Source of the DNA: Lentisphaerota bacterium
Lineage (GTDB): Bacteria; Verrucomicrobiota; Lentisphaeria; Victivallales; Victivallaceae
Reading direction: 5' to 3'
Length of the DNA: 64,000 bases
NCBI GenBank assembly: GCA_015061775.1
Contig: SUVY01000007.1
Coordinates: forward strand, 1-64,000
The position numbers and the translations under genes are program-made. Under the pieces are notes generated by a model that saw nothing but the letters and a program-made list of their open reading frames with translations, was not told where the DNA came from and did no database searches. Below are positions 8,841-16,287 of the stretch, piece after piece. How positions within the stretch are numbered: the first letter of the stretch is position 1; every line of letters begins with the position of its first letter.

Positions 8841-9381
8841 GGGCAGTTGCAAAACCTTATTGTTTCAGCATCGTATGGTGAGGGAGTTTAAGAGGCTGCT
8901 TGCCTCTTAAAAATCTCCCGGCAGGGGAGAGTCCCCTGCACCTCAAGATACGTAAAAATTTCATTTTTCCGTATCTGCCTTTGGGGATTTTTTCGGACTG
9001 CTGTTCTTTTTATTGTGACTTTCCGCTCCCGGCTGTCCGCCTCTTCCCTGCGTTCGGCTCCGGGCGGCATAGTAGCCGCCCCTGAGCAGCCTTTTCTGGC
9101 TGCTCAGGCACTCACATCCGTGCGATGCGCAAGGGTGGATTTCATCCCCCCTTTGAACCCCCTGAGCAGGGCAGCCTGCCCTGCACCTGCCCTGCACCGA
9201 TTTTTCTATCGGTTCAGGGCGACTTAATGCGATGTGTATAGACGACTGGGTATATTTTTTGCGCTGCCGCGCAAACTCACGCGGTTGTTTGCGGCGGTGT
9301 TTGGCGCTTGGGTATGTTGCACGCTGTTGTTCGCGGCGTAATGCACGGCTAAGTTGCGGCGCAGACAATGGCGGGCGGAAT
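8841..9381. other. Gene-free, hairpin-dense intergenic stretch
   Basis: I see no credible gene here; the ORFs across it have low-complexity, Arg/Cys-rich translations. Instead there is a series of perfect or near-perfect hairpins: TTAAGAGGC/GCCTCTTAA (8888-8910), GCAGGGGA/TCCCCTGC (8921-8939), AGATACG/CGTATCT with an A/T inner stem (8946-8976), GGGCGGC/GCCGCCC (9062-9081), CCTGAGCAGCC/GGCTGCTCAGG (9081-9108), GCAGGGCA/TGCCCTGC near 9170-9184, and ACCGAT/ATCGGT (9196-9213). At 8842-8858 lies GGCAGTTGCAAAACCTT, a partial match to the terminator motif of the 155-bp repeat. It could be a structured RNA, a degraded element or an assembly of repeats. Confidence 0.65.
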
Positions 9382-9536
9382 ACTTCTCCACATACAATAT
9401 CTCCGTTCACTCCGTTCAACTCCGTTCTTCTCCGTTCGGGAGCCTTCCGTTTTCTCAAGCCGGACTGCGTGGCTTGGCTTCTTTCAAACAATAGAAAAAG
9501 GCTGTTGCACTCCTCTTTCGAGGTTTTGCAACAGCC
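9382..9536. repeat. 155-bp direct repeat, copy 2
   Basis: Same length and orientation as 1-155, with three mismatches. It includes the four CTCCGTTC units and the terminal hairpin. It lies just after a minus-strand gene, as copy 1 does. Confidence 0.9.
9493..9536 (-). terminator. Rho-independent terminator inside repeat copy 2
   Basis: On the minus strand GGCTGTTGCA pairs perfectly with TGCAACAGCC, with a nested CCTC/GAGG stem, and is followed by TTTTTCTATT. It lies 23 bases past the stop of the pseudopilin gene at 9560-10423 and probably ends its transcript. Confidence 0.75.
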
Positions 9537-9559
9537 CCGGGGGAAGACTTCTGGAAAGG

Positions 9560-10423
9560 TCAAAGGTCTTTGAGCATGACGGGAGCAGTGTCTTCTTTGT
9601 TGAGGTACACCGCGTGTTTGCTTTTGAGAGCTGTGGCGTTGGTTCTGATTTTGTACTGGATCGGCTGGTTGAGATCGACGTGACCGTCTGCCCAGAGGGC
9701 GGCACTTCTGCCGTTGTGGTTTGGCATGATTCCGGTGGAGCTGGTGTTGTAGTATTTCCAGGTCGGAGCGACTCTCTTTATCGAAGAGACGTAAGTGCTG
9801 GCTTCAACTACGCACGCCATATCGCTCGGACGCTTCATTCTGGATATCTGGATTCCGGTTCCGCCTATATCATCTTTGTTGCCGGTGAGTGCGAGCATCG
9901 AGGGGTCGGTGTCGGTCTGATTCATAAAGTGACCGTCGGGGTCGTTGAACGTCGCATAGGAGCGGTTTTTGGCTGTTCCGAGTTTTCTTGCCGCATCATA
10001 GCTTGGTGCTTCGCTCGAAGGACAGAAGAACATATCGTATTTCTGGACGTAGTTGCGGCAGATTTTTTTGGCAAGCGGCTTATCTGAGGTGCTGCCGTAC
10101 TTGTTGTAATAATTCCAGGAGATCAGACCGAAGAGCGGAATTCCCTCTTTCATAGTTGAGTCATCAACTTTCGGATACCAGAGCCAGATGACGTCTTTGG
10201 CGTCCTGGGCGTACATCGCCATTCCGAGACCGATCTCTTTCATGTTCGAGGTGCAGCTGCTGGTCTTTGCTCTCTCTCTTGCGCTTGAGAGCGCGGGCAT
10301 CAATATCGCGGCAAGAATAGCGATGATCGCTATCACAACCAACAGTTCGATCAGGGTAAACCTTGCAAGGTTTATCTGTTCATGGTGAACAGATACTTTT
10401 CTCTTTTTGAATGCAGAAAGCAT
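9560..10423 (-). CDS. Pseudopilin-like protein (prepilin N-terminal methylation domain)
   Basis: 287 residues. A basic leader of about 20 residues is followed by [19 protein letters not shown], the cleavage/methylation signal and transmembrane helix of pilin-like proteins exported by type II/type IV systems. The C-terminal domain ends with [15 protein letters not shown], the H-X9-DG motif of the DUF1559-like family. It has its own promoter (TTGCGG-17-TATAAT) and an AAGGAG site ten bases before ATG, with a terminator in the 155-bp repeat behind it, so it looks monocistronic. Which machinery it belongs to is not shown here; no secretion ATPase or prepilin peptidase gene is in the window. Confidence 0.9.
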   Translation of the reverse strand: MLSAFKKRKVSVHHEQINLARFTLIELLVVIAIIAILAAILMPALSSARERAKTSSCTSNMKEIGLGMAMYAQDAKDVIWLWYPKVDDSTMKEGIPLFGLISWNYYNKYGSTSDKPLAKKICRNYVQKYDMFFCPSSEAPSYDAARKLGTAKNRSYATFNDPDGHFMNQTDTDPSMLALTGNKDDIGGTGIQISRMKRPSDMACVVEASTYVSSIKRVAPTWKYYNTSSTGIMPNHNGRSAALWADGHVDLNQPIQYKIRTNATALKSKHAVYLNKEDTAPVMLKDL

Positions 10424-10469
10424 AGTTGAAACTCCTTTTGTTTGGTGTGCTTCATATCGTATGCTGTAT

Positions 10470-10498
10470 ATTATACTCTATAAAGAGTGCTTCCGCAA
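10470..10498 (-). promoter_or_regulatory. Promoter of pseudopilin gene
   Basis: On the minus strand TTGCGG (10498-10493), a 17-base spacer, and TATAAT (10475-10470), 47 bases before the start codon. The same TTGCGG/TATAAT pair recurs upstream of the pseudopilin gene at 50464. Confidence 0.65.
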
Positions 10499-10587
10499 GG
10501 GGGAGTGTTAAAAAAAACACCTTTTTACAGGGAGAACAGTATTTTTTTATTGAATATTTGCTCTTTCAGATATATCTTATAACTGTT

Positions 10588-11325
10588 ATGAGTACAGCGC
10601 AACAACTTTTTACATCCATCTGCCGCCTTGCCGGAGAGGCTGCAGTGAACTACAATATGACCCGGGAGGGCGACCGCGTTCTCGTTGGGCTGTCCGGAGG
10701 CAAAGACAGTTTTGTCCTGATGCACGTGCTGGAGCATCTCCAGAAGGCGGCTCCGGTCAACTTCTCTTTTGCCGCCGCTACGTTTGACCCCGGATTTGAG
10801 GGGTTCGGAACAGAAGAGATCGCCTCATACTGCCGCGAACACAACTGGGAACACCATGTGGTCAAACTCGATATGCCGCAGATAATCCGGGAGAAGTCTT
10901 TTGAAAAGTCTCCGTGCGTGCTCTGCTCGCGGCTGAGGCGCGGAAAACTTTACGGACTCGCCTCGGAGCTCAACTGCAATATCCTCGCTCTCGGACAGCA
11001 CCTCGACGATATAGTCATATCTTTTCTTATGAGTGTCTGCCGCGGGCAGGGAATAAGCACCATGGCTCCCGTGGTGATTCCGAAACAGGAGCATTATCCC
11101 AAAATCATACGCCCTCTGGCATTGGTTCCGGAAAAACTGATAGCTGATTACGCCGCTACGCTTGAGCTTCCGGCTGCCGGAGTCTGCGCCTACAAGGAAC
11201 AGCTTCTTGCCGGAGACCGAGCCAATTTCAAGGCACTTCTTGCCCAGCTTGAGGAGCGTATTCCGGATATCCGTTCCAATATCGCCCGCAGCCTCAAGAG
11301 AGTAGAAACTGAACACCTGTTATAG
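10588..11325 (+). CDS. ttcA: TtcA-like PP-loop tRNA thiolation enzyme
   Basis: About 245 residues from ATG at 10588. The ORF track's earlier start adds 54 residues with no homologous look, and they run through a likely promoter. LVGLSGGKDSFVLMHVLEHL (from about residue 32) is the ATP-pyrophosphatase PP-loop. C110 and C113 (PCVLC) and a later Cys in GVCAYKEQ match the iron-sulfur ligands of TtcA, which makes 2-thiocytidine in tRNA. LGQHLDDIVISFLM corresponds to the conserved ALGHHxDD region. No good ribosome site precedes the ATG, and a possible TTGAAT-17-TATCTT promoter would leave only a few leader bases. A related PP-loop enzyme with another tRNA target is the main alternative. Confidence 0.75.
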   Translation: MSTAQQLFTSICRLAGEAAVNYNMTREGDRVLVGLSGGKDSFVLMHVLEHLQKAAPVNFSFAAATFDPGFEGFGTEEIASYCREHNWEHHVVKLDMPQIIREKSFEKSPCVLCSRLRRGKLYGLASELNCNILALGQHLDDIVISFLMSVCRGQGISTMAPVVIPKQEHYPKIIRPLALVPEKLIADYAATLELPAAGVCAYKEQLLAGDRANFKALLAQLEERIPDIRSNIARSLKRVETEHLL

Positions 11326-11387
11326 GTATTGTTATTTGTATGGATAGATAAAAAAGCTATATTATTAATAATAATTATTATACAAGA

Positions 11388-11504
11388 ACTTCGCTTTTCT
11401 TGAAGTGGGCAGGGGGCGCGGGGGAAGGGCGAAACCTCTTTTCTCGTGAAAAGAAGTTTCGCCCATCCCCCGCATCATCTACCCAAATCAGGAACTGCGC
11501 TTTG
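11388..11504. repeat. Intergenic palindromic repeat, copy C
   Basis: The core is an inverted repeat with arms at 11418-11443 and 11448-11473 and a TCGT loop; 24 of 26 positions pair. It is flanked by CTTCGCTTTTCTTGAAGTGG on one side and GCATCATCT...GGAAC on the other, as in the copy at 16094. It lies between two plus-strand genes. No T-run follows the stem, so it does not look like an ordinary terminator. Confidence 0.85.
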
Positions 11505-11523
11505 CTGTAAAGGAGAATATACT

Positions 11524-12150
11524 ATGAAAGTACTGTTGATCAATGGCAGTCCGCGCAACGGGAGCTGCGTGCATACCGCCCTGAGTGAAATCGCTTCGAC
11601 GCTTGAAACCGAAGGAGTGCAAAGTGAGATTTTCTGGATAGGAAACAAACCCGTTCAGGGCTGTACCGCCTGTTTCCAATGCCATACCGGCGGCAAAGAC
11701 GGCTGCGTATTCAAGGATGAGCTCTACACCTCTCTCGTATCCAAACTCAAGGAGTGTGACGGCATCATCATCGGCAGTCCGGTCTATTATGCCGGTCCCG
11801 CCGGTTCGCTCTGCGCTATCCTCGACCGCGTCTTTTTCTCCGCCGGCCCCTTTCTGCGCGGAAAGCCCGCCGCCTGTGTGGTCAACGCACGGCGCGGAGG
11901 CTGCTCCTCTGCATTCGACCGCCTCAATAAATACTTTACTTTGATGCAGATGCCGGTGGTGAGCAGCACCTACTGGAATGCCACTCACGGCACGTCTCCG
12001 GATGAGGTGAAGCTCGACCTCGAGGGTATGCAAGTGATGCGAAATTTAGCGCGTTCAATGGCGGAGATGCTGAAAAATTATGATGCCTCAAAAGTTCCTG
12101 CCGCCGAAAAGAAGGTGAGAACCAACTTTATCCGGGAGATCGCTGACTGA
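11524..12150 (+). CDS. NAD(P)H-dependent FMN reductase (flavodoxin-like fold)
   Basis: 208 residues from ATG at 11524, chosen because an AAAGGAG site lies eight bases upstream; the longer ORF start falls inside the palindromic repeat. MKVLLINGSPRNGSCVHTAL is the flavin phosphate-binding loop of the flavodoxin-like reductases. GCTACFQCHTGGKDGCVFKD is the cysteine-rich segment of the iron-sulfur flavoprotein/multimeric flavodoxin group. DGIIIGSPVYYAGPAGSLCA is the second flavin-binding stretch. It probably reduces flavin or a quinone-like acceptor in the cytoplasm. Its stop overlaps the GH2 start as TGATG, so the two genes are translationally coupled, an odd pairing. Confidence 0.85.
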   Translation: MKVLLINGSPRNGSCVHTALSEIASTLETEGVQSEIFWIGNKPVQGCTACFQCHTGGKDGCVFKDELYTSLVSKLKECDGIIIGSPVYYAGPAGSLCAILDRVFFSAGPFLRGKPAACVVNARRGGCSSAFDRLNKYFTLMQMPVVSSTYWNATHGTSPDEVKLDLEGMQVMRNLARSMAEMLKNYDASKVPAAEKKVRTNFIREIAD

Positions 12151-14966
12151 TGTATCCTGTGACGCTTTCACTCGACGGAGAGTGGGAGTTTTTCTACTCT
12201 CCGCTGAAATTTGTTCCGGAAACAGATGATTTGCCCGTCCGTTCGCTTTTTACAGGGAAAATGGTCACTCCGGGGTACTGGGACGATCACCTCGAACTCT
12301 TCGATGAGGAGGACTTTTTCGGACTTACTGCCCGCTTCAATCCGGATTACCGCAAGCCGCATTTTCCGATGGGCAGATCGCTCACTCCGCACGCTTCGAG
12401 CTGTTTCCTTGTCGGAACAGGGTTCTACTGCCGGGATTTTGATTTGAGCTGTTTCAAGCCGGGAGACCGCGCTGTGCTCACCGTGGGACCCTCCATGTGG
12501 GGGTGTTCGGTATTCTGCAACGGAGTTTTGTCCGGTAAAACCACAGGGTATTCCGTGTCAAGCAGTTACGATGTCACGGATCTGCTCGTTCCGGAAGGAC
12601 GCAATACCATAACGATCGCCGTTGACAATGTCCGCGATGACGGAGGAGCCTACTGCCGCGCAGACGGTTCACATGACGGTATTCCTTTTGGAACACGTCC
12701 GGGGCAGCACCGCGGGCTCGCCGCTCAGGGCTATCAGTCCGAGCGCGGAGGCATCGGCGGAGGCGTCTCACTCAAGGTATCAAGGCAATTTTGTATCGCT
12801 GACGCCTTTATCTCTTATGTCGGAGTCTGCGCCGTCTGGCACGCGGAAGTTGACTGCCCGAAGGGGGCAACGCTGCATTACTCTCTTAAACAGCATGGGG
12901 TGTCTGTCGCCGAAGGAAGCGTTCCCGTTGAAGAAAACAAGTTGGTGTTCGATACCTGCGCTCCTGAAAAACTCTGGAGTGACCGCGCTCCTGAATTGTG
13001 CGATGTTGAGCTTGCTCTTGAGTACTCCGGAACGCTCTGCGACAGAGTGAGTTTCAAATGGGGTGCCGTCAGTTTCGTCTGCCGCGGGACCCAGCTTGAA
13101 GTCAACGGCAGAAAAGTCTATCTGCGCGGAGCTACTGAGCACTGTTATTTCCCTGAGACAGCCAATCCGCACTTCGACAAAGAGAAGTATCTGCGCGATC
13201 TCGGAGTCCTCAAGGATGCCGGATTCAACTTTATCAGATGCCATACCTGGTGTCCTCCTGAGCCGTTCTATGATGCTTGCGATGAGCTGGGTATATTCGT
13301 TCAGACGGAGTTTCCGTCGGTTTACACTTTCGATGAGGTGCGCGATATCCTCAGGATGATACGCCGCCACACCTGCGCTGTGATCGTCTGCGAAGGCAAT
13401 GAAAAGTATATCGACGAATCCGGTATCGACCGCTTGCGCGAGGTCTGCCGCATAGCAAAAGAGATGATTCCGCAGGTCCTCTTCAATCCGCAGGAGGCGA
13501 TACGCGGAGTCGAATACGGTTTCCTTCCGGGACAGAAGACAGTTTCTTTCCCCTTTGAGCACGATGCGGAGCGTTTCAGCAAAATAGCTGAGTTTTCCGA
13601 CCTCTACGGCTCGCTCGGAGGAGGGTATTTCAGTTACAGCCACGATGAGTTTCCCGGAGTTGAGCAGGTCGAAGAGATGCACTCCATCTACCGCAAGCCC
13701 TGCCTCAGCCATGAGATAGGTATTCTGGGAGGCTACCTCGACTTTTCGCTCGAACAACGCTACTCCGGCACCTTTATCGGAACTGATCTCTTTGCCGCCG
13801 CCAGAGAAAATATGCTCAAGCACGGAGTTTATCAGTTTGCCGATACTTACTATAAATATAATACACTCTTCATATCCTCCGTCCGCAAGCAGCTGGTGGA
13901 AAACATCCGCAGCTGTCCATCCATCGCGGGGTACGATTACCTCGGAGCTATCGACACCCATTGGCATCTGGTCGGCTATCCGTGCGGAATATTCAATGAG
14001 TTTTACGAAGAAAAGTACGGAGAAAGCATCGCTGATGTCGCTGTTTACAACGGTGAAAGCATCCTGATTTCCGGAAGAGGCAAGTTCCGCAATATCACAG
14101 CGGGCAGGAGATTTGAAAACGATATCCTGCTCTCCTTTTTCGGAGACCAATCGGCGGATACGGGTTCTCTTGAGTGGTCTCTCTCCTGCGAAAGAGAGGT
14201 GGTTGCAAGCGGAAGCAGCAACTTCGCAGTGCCTGCGTGCGGAAGTGTCTCCTGCATCGGCAAAGTCGCCGCCGATATTCCGCCTTACAGCTGCGGAAAA
14301 GCTCTCGTTCTCGATGTCGAGTGTCTCATCTCCGGTGAAAAGCTCGTCAACTCCTGGAAATTCTGGGCGTTTCCGGAAGCCGCAGAGGATTCCGAAAATG
14401 GGCGTGTCCGCTCTCTCGACCGGCTCTCGGCAGAGGATGTAGAGTTCCTTGAAGCAGGTGGCAGAGTCCTTCTGACCGGAAATTTCCCCGCCAAAAGTAT
14501 GCCTGAGCGTTTTGCTCCGCACACATCCGGCAGGTCGATCGGGCACTCCGGAGCTCTCATACATCCCCACCCCGTCTGGGAAAAGTTTCCGCATGAGGGG
14601 TTCGCCGACTGGCAGTTCTATATGATGATGACCGGTTCAGAGTCGCTGGTGAGCGAACAGGGAGTTCCGGAATACGCTCCCGTCATAGAGCTTATCCCGA
14701 GCTTCAAACTCATCAAGCGCAAGTCTCTGCTCTCAGAGTATCAGGTCGGAAAAGGAAGGCTCATGATTTCAGGACTCCGTCTCGATGCCGATGACCCCGC
14801 CGCAGCATGGATGAAGCATATCCTGATCGAGTATCTCGGAAGCGAAACACTTGCCGACGCTCCGGCGTGGGACAGCTGCGCTCTGAAAGCCGCGATTTCA
14901 GAAAAACACGGAGCCATTTCAACCGGTCAGAAAATCGATGCCGGAGGTCGCCCCACAGGTGACTGA
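12150..14966 (+). CDS. Glycoside hydrolase family 2 enzyme
   Basis: 938 residues. Residues about 1-210 look like the GH2 sugar-binding jelly roll (DGEWEFFYSPLKF, TPGYWDDH), about 215-310 like the Ig-like domain, and about 310-600 like the TIM barrel (LRGATEHCYFP, GFNFIRCHTWCPPEPFYDAC). E418 in VCEGNEKY fits the acid/base in the N-E motif, and E522 in CLSHEIGILGG fits the nucleophile. No signal peptide is visible, so it is probably cytoplasmic and acts on imported oligosaccharides. Galactosidase, mannosidase or glucuronidase activities all occur in GH2; the sequence does not decide. The 300-residue C-terminal part is unassigned. Confidence 0.85.
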   Translation: MYPVTLSLDGEWEFFYSPLKFVPETDDLPVRSLFTGKMVTPGYWDDHLELFDEEDFFGLTARFNPDYRKPHFPMGRSLTPHASSCFLVGTGFYCRDFDLSCFKPGDRAVLTVGPSMWGCSVFCNGVLSGKTTGYSVSSSYDVTDLLVPEGRNTITIAVDNVRDDGGAYCRADGSHDGIPFGTRPGQHRGLAAQGYQSERGGIGGGVSLKVSRQFCIADAFISYVGVCAVWHAEVDCPKGATLHYSLKQHGVSVAEGSVPVEENKLVFDTCAPEKLWSDRAPELCDVELALEYSGTLCDRVSFKWGAVSFVCRGTQLEVNGRKVYLRGATEHCYFPETANPHFDKEKYLRDLGVLKDAGFNFIRCHTWCPPEPFYDACDELGIFVQTEFPSVYTFDEVRDILRMIRRHTCAVIVCEGNEKYIDESGIDRLREVCRIAKEMIPQVLFNPQEAIRGVEYGFLPGQKTVSFPFEHDAERFSKIAEFSDLYGSLGGGYFSYSHDEFPGVEQVEEMHSIYRKPCLSHEIGILGGYLDFSLEQRYSGTFIGTDLFAAARENMLKHGVYQFADTYYKYNTLFISSVRKQLVENIRSCPSIAGYDYLGAIDTHWHLVGYPCGIFNEFYEEKYGESIADVAVYNGESILISGRGKFRNITAGRRFENDILLSFFGDQSADTGSLEWSLSCEREVVASGSSNFAVPACGSVSCIGKVAADIPPYSCGKALVLDVECLISGEKLVNSWKFWAFPEAAEDSENGRVRSLDRLSAEDVEFLEAGGRVLLTGNFPAKSMPERFAPHTSGRSIGHSGALIHPHPVWEKFPHEGFADWQFYMMMTGSESLVSEQGVPEYAPVIELIPSFKLIKRKSLLSEYQVGKGRLMISGLRLDADDPAAAWMKHILIEYLGSETLADAPAWDSCALKAAISEKHGAISTGQKIDAGGRPTGD

Positions 14967-14990
14967 GCGTTATTGTTGATAGTGGTTGTG

Positions 14991-15111
14991 ATGAAGTGGG
15001 GGAAGGGCGAAACTTCTTTTCACGAGAAAAGAAGTTTCGCCCTTCCCCCACACCCCCATCCCACTTCAAGAAAAGCGGAGTACTTTTACTTTATTTTACT
15101 TTATTTTATTT
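14991..15111. repeat. Intergenic palindromic repeat, copy D (reverse orientation)
   Basis: It holds a perfect inverted repeat with 24-base arms at 14998-15021 and 15026-15049 and an ACGA loop. The flank CCCACTTCAAGAAAAGCGGA and the following TTTTACTTTA are the reverse complement of the left flank of the copies at 11388 and 16094. It fills the space between two convergent genes and ends at the neighbour's stop codon. Confidence 0.85.
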
Positions 15112-16053
15112 TTACTTTTTGCTTGGGAGGTCGATGATAACTCCGAGGTTGGCTCCGACGGTGCGCTCAAGACCGAAGCGGTAGGAGTTCATTTTCAAGA
15201 GCTTCTTCCGGTCGTGCAGAAAGAGGGTCGTGGAGCCGCCTCCATCCATATTGAGGGCGTCATCTGCTCCGAGAAATCTGATTATCCGTGCGGTCTCTCC
15301 CACGGTGCAGCCGTTGCTGTATCCCGGTTGTCTGCCGTCGATGACCAGGATATACATGGTTTTGCGCGCGGAGTCCAAGCCGTATGCGGTTCGCGGGGCG
15401 AGGGACTCTTTCTTTTGGATTTTCAGAAGTTTGCCATCCTTTACTATTTGCACAAAACCGCTTATAGCGTGGCGGATTTGTGATATATCTGCGTCCTTTG
15501 CGATATGCATGAAATCACATGAGCCGTCATCTTTCACCACGAATGAGGGACGGTTGCGGTGCGGATAGGAGACCAGCACTTTATCCGATATCAACAGCCC
15601 CATGTGGTCGGCGTATTTGTGTGTCCAGGGGGCTTTCCAGGGACCCCACGGAGGACCGTTGACCGCCAGAACCATGTTTTCCCCCGCTTTGCGCGACTCC
15701 CCGATAAAGTGCCGGGTCTTGCGCCGTGCCGTCCGGATGGTGTATTTCTGTCTCTTCTGGTCGGCGTCCGGCATGGGTTTGCCCCAATCTTTGTCTCTTC
15801 CTGTTACTTTGAAGCGCATTCCGGGAGTGCGCAGGTCGATTTTGACCGCGCAGAGTGCGATAAGACGCGGAGAGGTGAGCTTCATTTTGATATAGCTTAC
15901 TCCGCTGCAAAGTTGTTTTACCTCCGGATTTTTCCAGTCGAATGATGCGGAATTTTGTTCCGCAGACGGTATCGCCGCAGGGACGGATTGCGGTTCGGCT
16001 GCCAGAGTGGACAGCATGAGAAGAACCGGTAACAGATATATGGTGAATTTCAT
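15112..16053 (-). CDS. Secreted phosphodiester glycosidase (NAGPA-domain) protein
   Basis: 313 residues from ATG at 16053; the ORF track begins 11 codons earlier at a TTG, but the ATG directly opens a signal peptide (KFTIYLLPVLLMLSTLAAEP). Residues about 110-310 match the NAGPA/DUF2233 fold: MVLAVNGPPW, HMGLLISDKVLVSYP, ILVIDGRQPGYSNGCTVGET and the diagnostic ALNMDGGGSTTLFL near 275. Members cleave N-acetylglucosamine phosphodiesters or act on wall and exopolysaccharide. The protein is probably periplasmic or extracellular. It is monocistronic, between two palindromic repeat copies. The exact substrate is unknown. Confidence 0.85.
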   Translation of the reverse strand: MKFTIYLLPVLLMLSTLAAEPQSVPAAIPSAEQNSASFDWKNPEVKQLCSGVSYIKMKLTSPRLIALCAVKIDLRTPGMRFKVTGRDKDWGKPMPDADQKRQKYTIRTARRKTRHFIGESRKAGENMVLAVNGPPWGPWKAPWTHKYADHMGLLISDKVLVSYPHRNRPSFVVKDDGSCDFMHIAKDADISQIRHAISGFVQIVKDGKLLKIQKKESLAPRTAYGLDSARKTMYILVIDGRQPGYSNGCTVGETARIIRFLGADDALNMDGGGSTTLFLHDRKKLLKMNSYRFGLERTVGANLGVIIDLPSKK

Positions 16054-16093
16054 AACAGAGTTGCTCCACAGTTTTTTGCAGTTCAATTAATAT

Positions 16094-16265
16094 AGGCTCT
16101 GTTCCTGACAAAGGTAGGTAAAAGCAAATAAAAAAGTTTTTTCGCTTTTCTTGAAAGGGTGAGAGGGGCGCGGGGAGAGAGGGAAAACTTCTTTTCTCGC
16201 GAAAAGAAGTTTTCCCGCTTTCCCCGCATCATCTCCCCATATCGGGAACAAAGCTTAATAAAAAA
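16094..16265. repeat. Intergenic palindromic repeat, copy A
   Basis: The fullest copy. The left flank runs from AGGCTC through GGTAAAAG. The core is an inverted repeat with 27-base arms at 16170-16196 and 16201-16227 (two mismatches) and a TCGC loop. The right flank is GCATCATCTCCCCATATCGG and AACAAAGCTT. It lies between divergent genes and ends about 22 bases before rmuC. Confidence 0.88.
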
Positions 16266-16287
16266 TCCATAAGCAGGGGAAGTTTTT

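Noticed and set aside
8961-9563. 200-residue minus-strand ORF over the hairpin-dense stretch
   Set aside because: The translation is Arg/Cys/Gly-rich with no domain, and it spans hairpins and the 155-bp repeat, so it looks like chance.
12780-14594. 604-residue minus-strand ORF
   Set aside because: It lies wholly opposite the well-supported GH2 gene.
14998-15049. Perfect 24-base palindrome as a terminator
   Set aside because: No T-run follows on either strand, and the same core recurs with conserved flanks at other sites, which fits a repeat element better.
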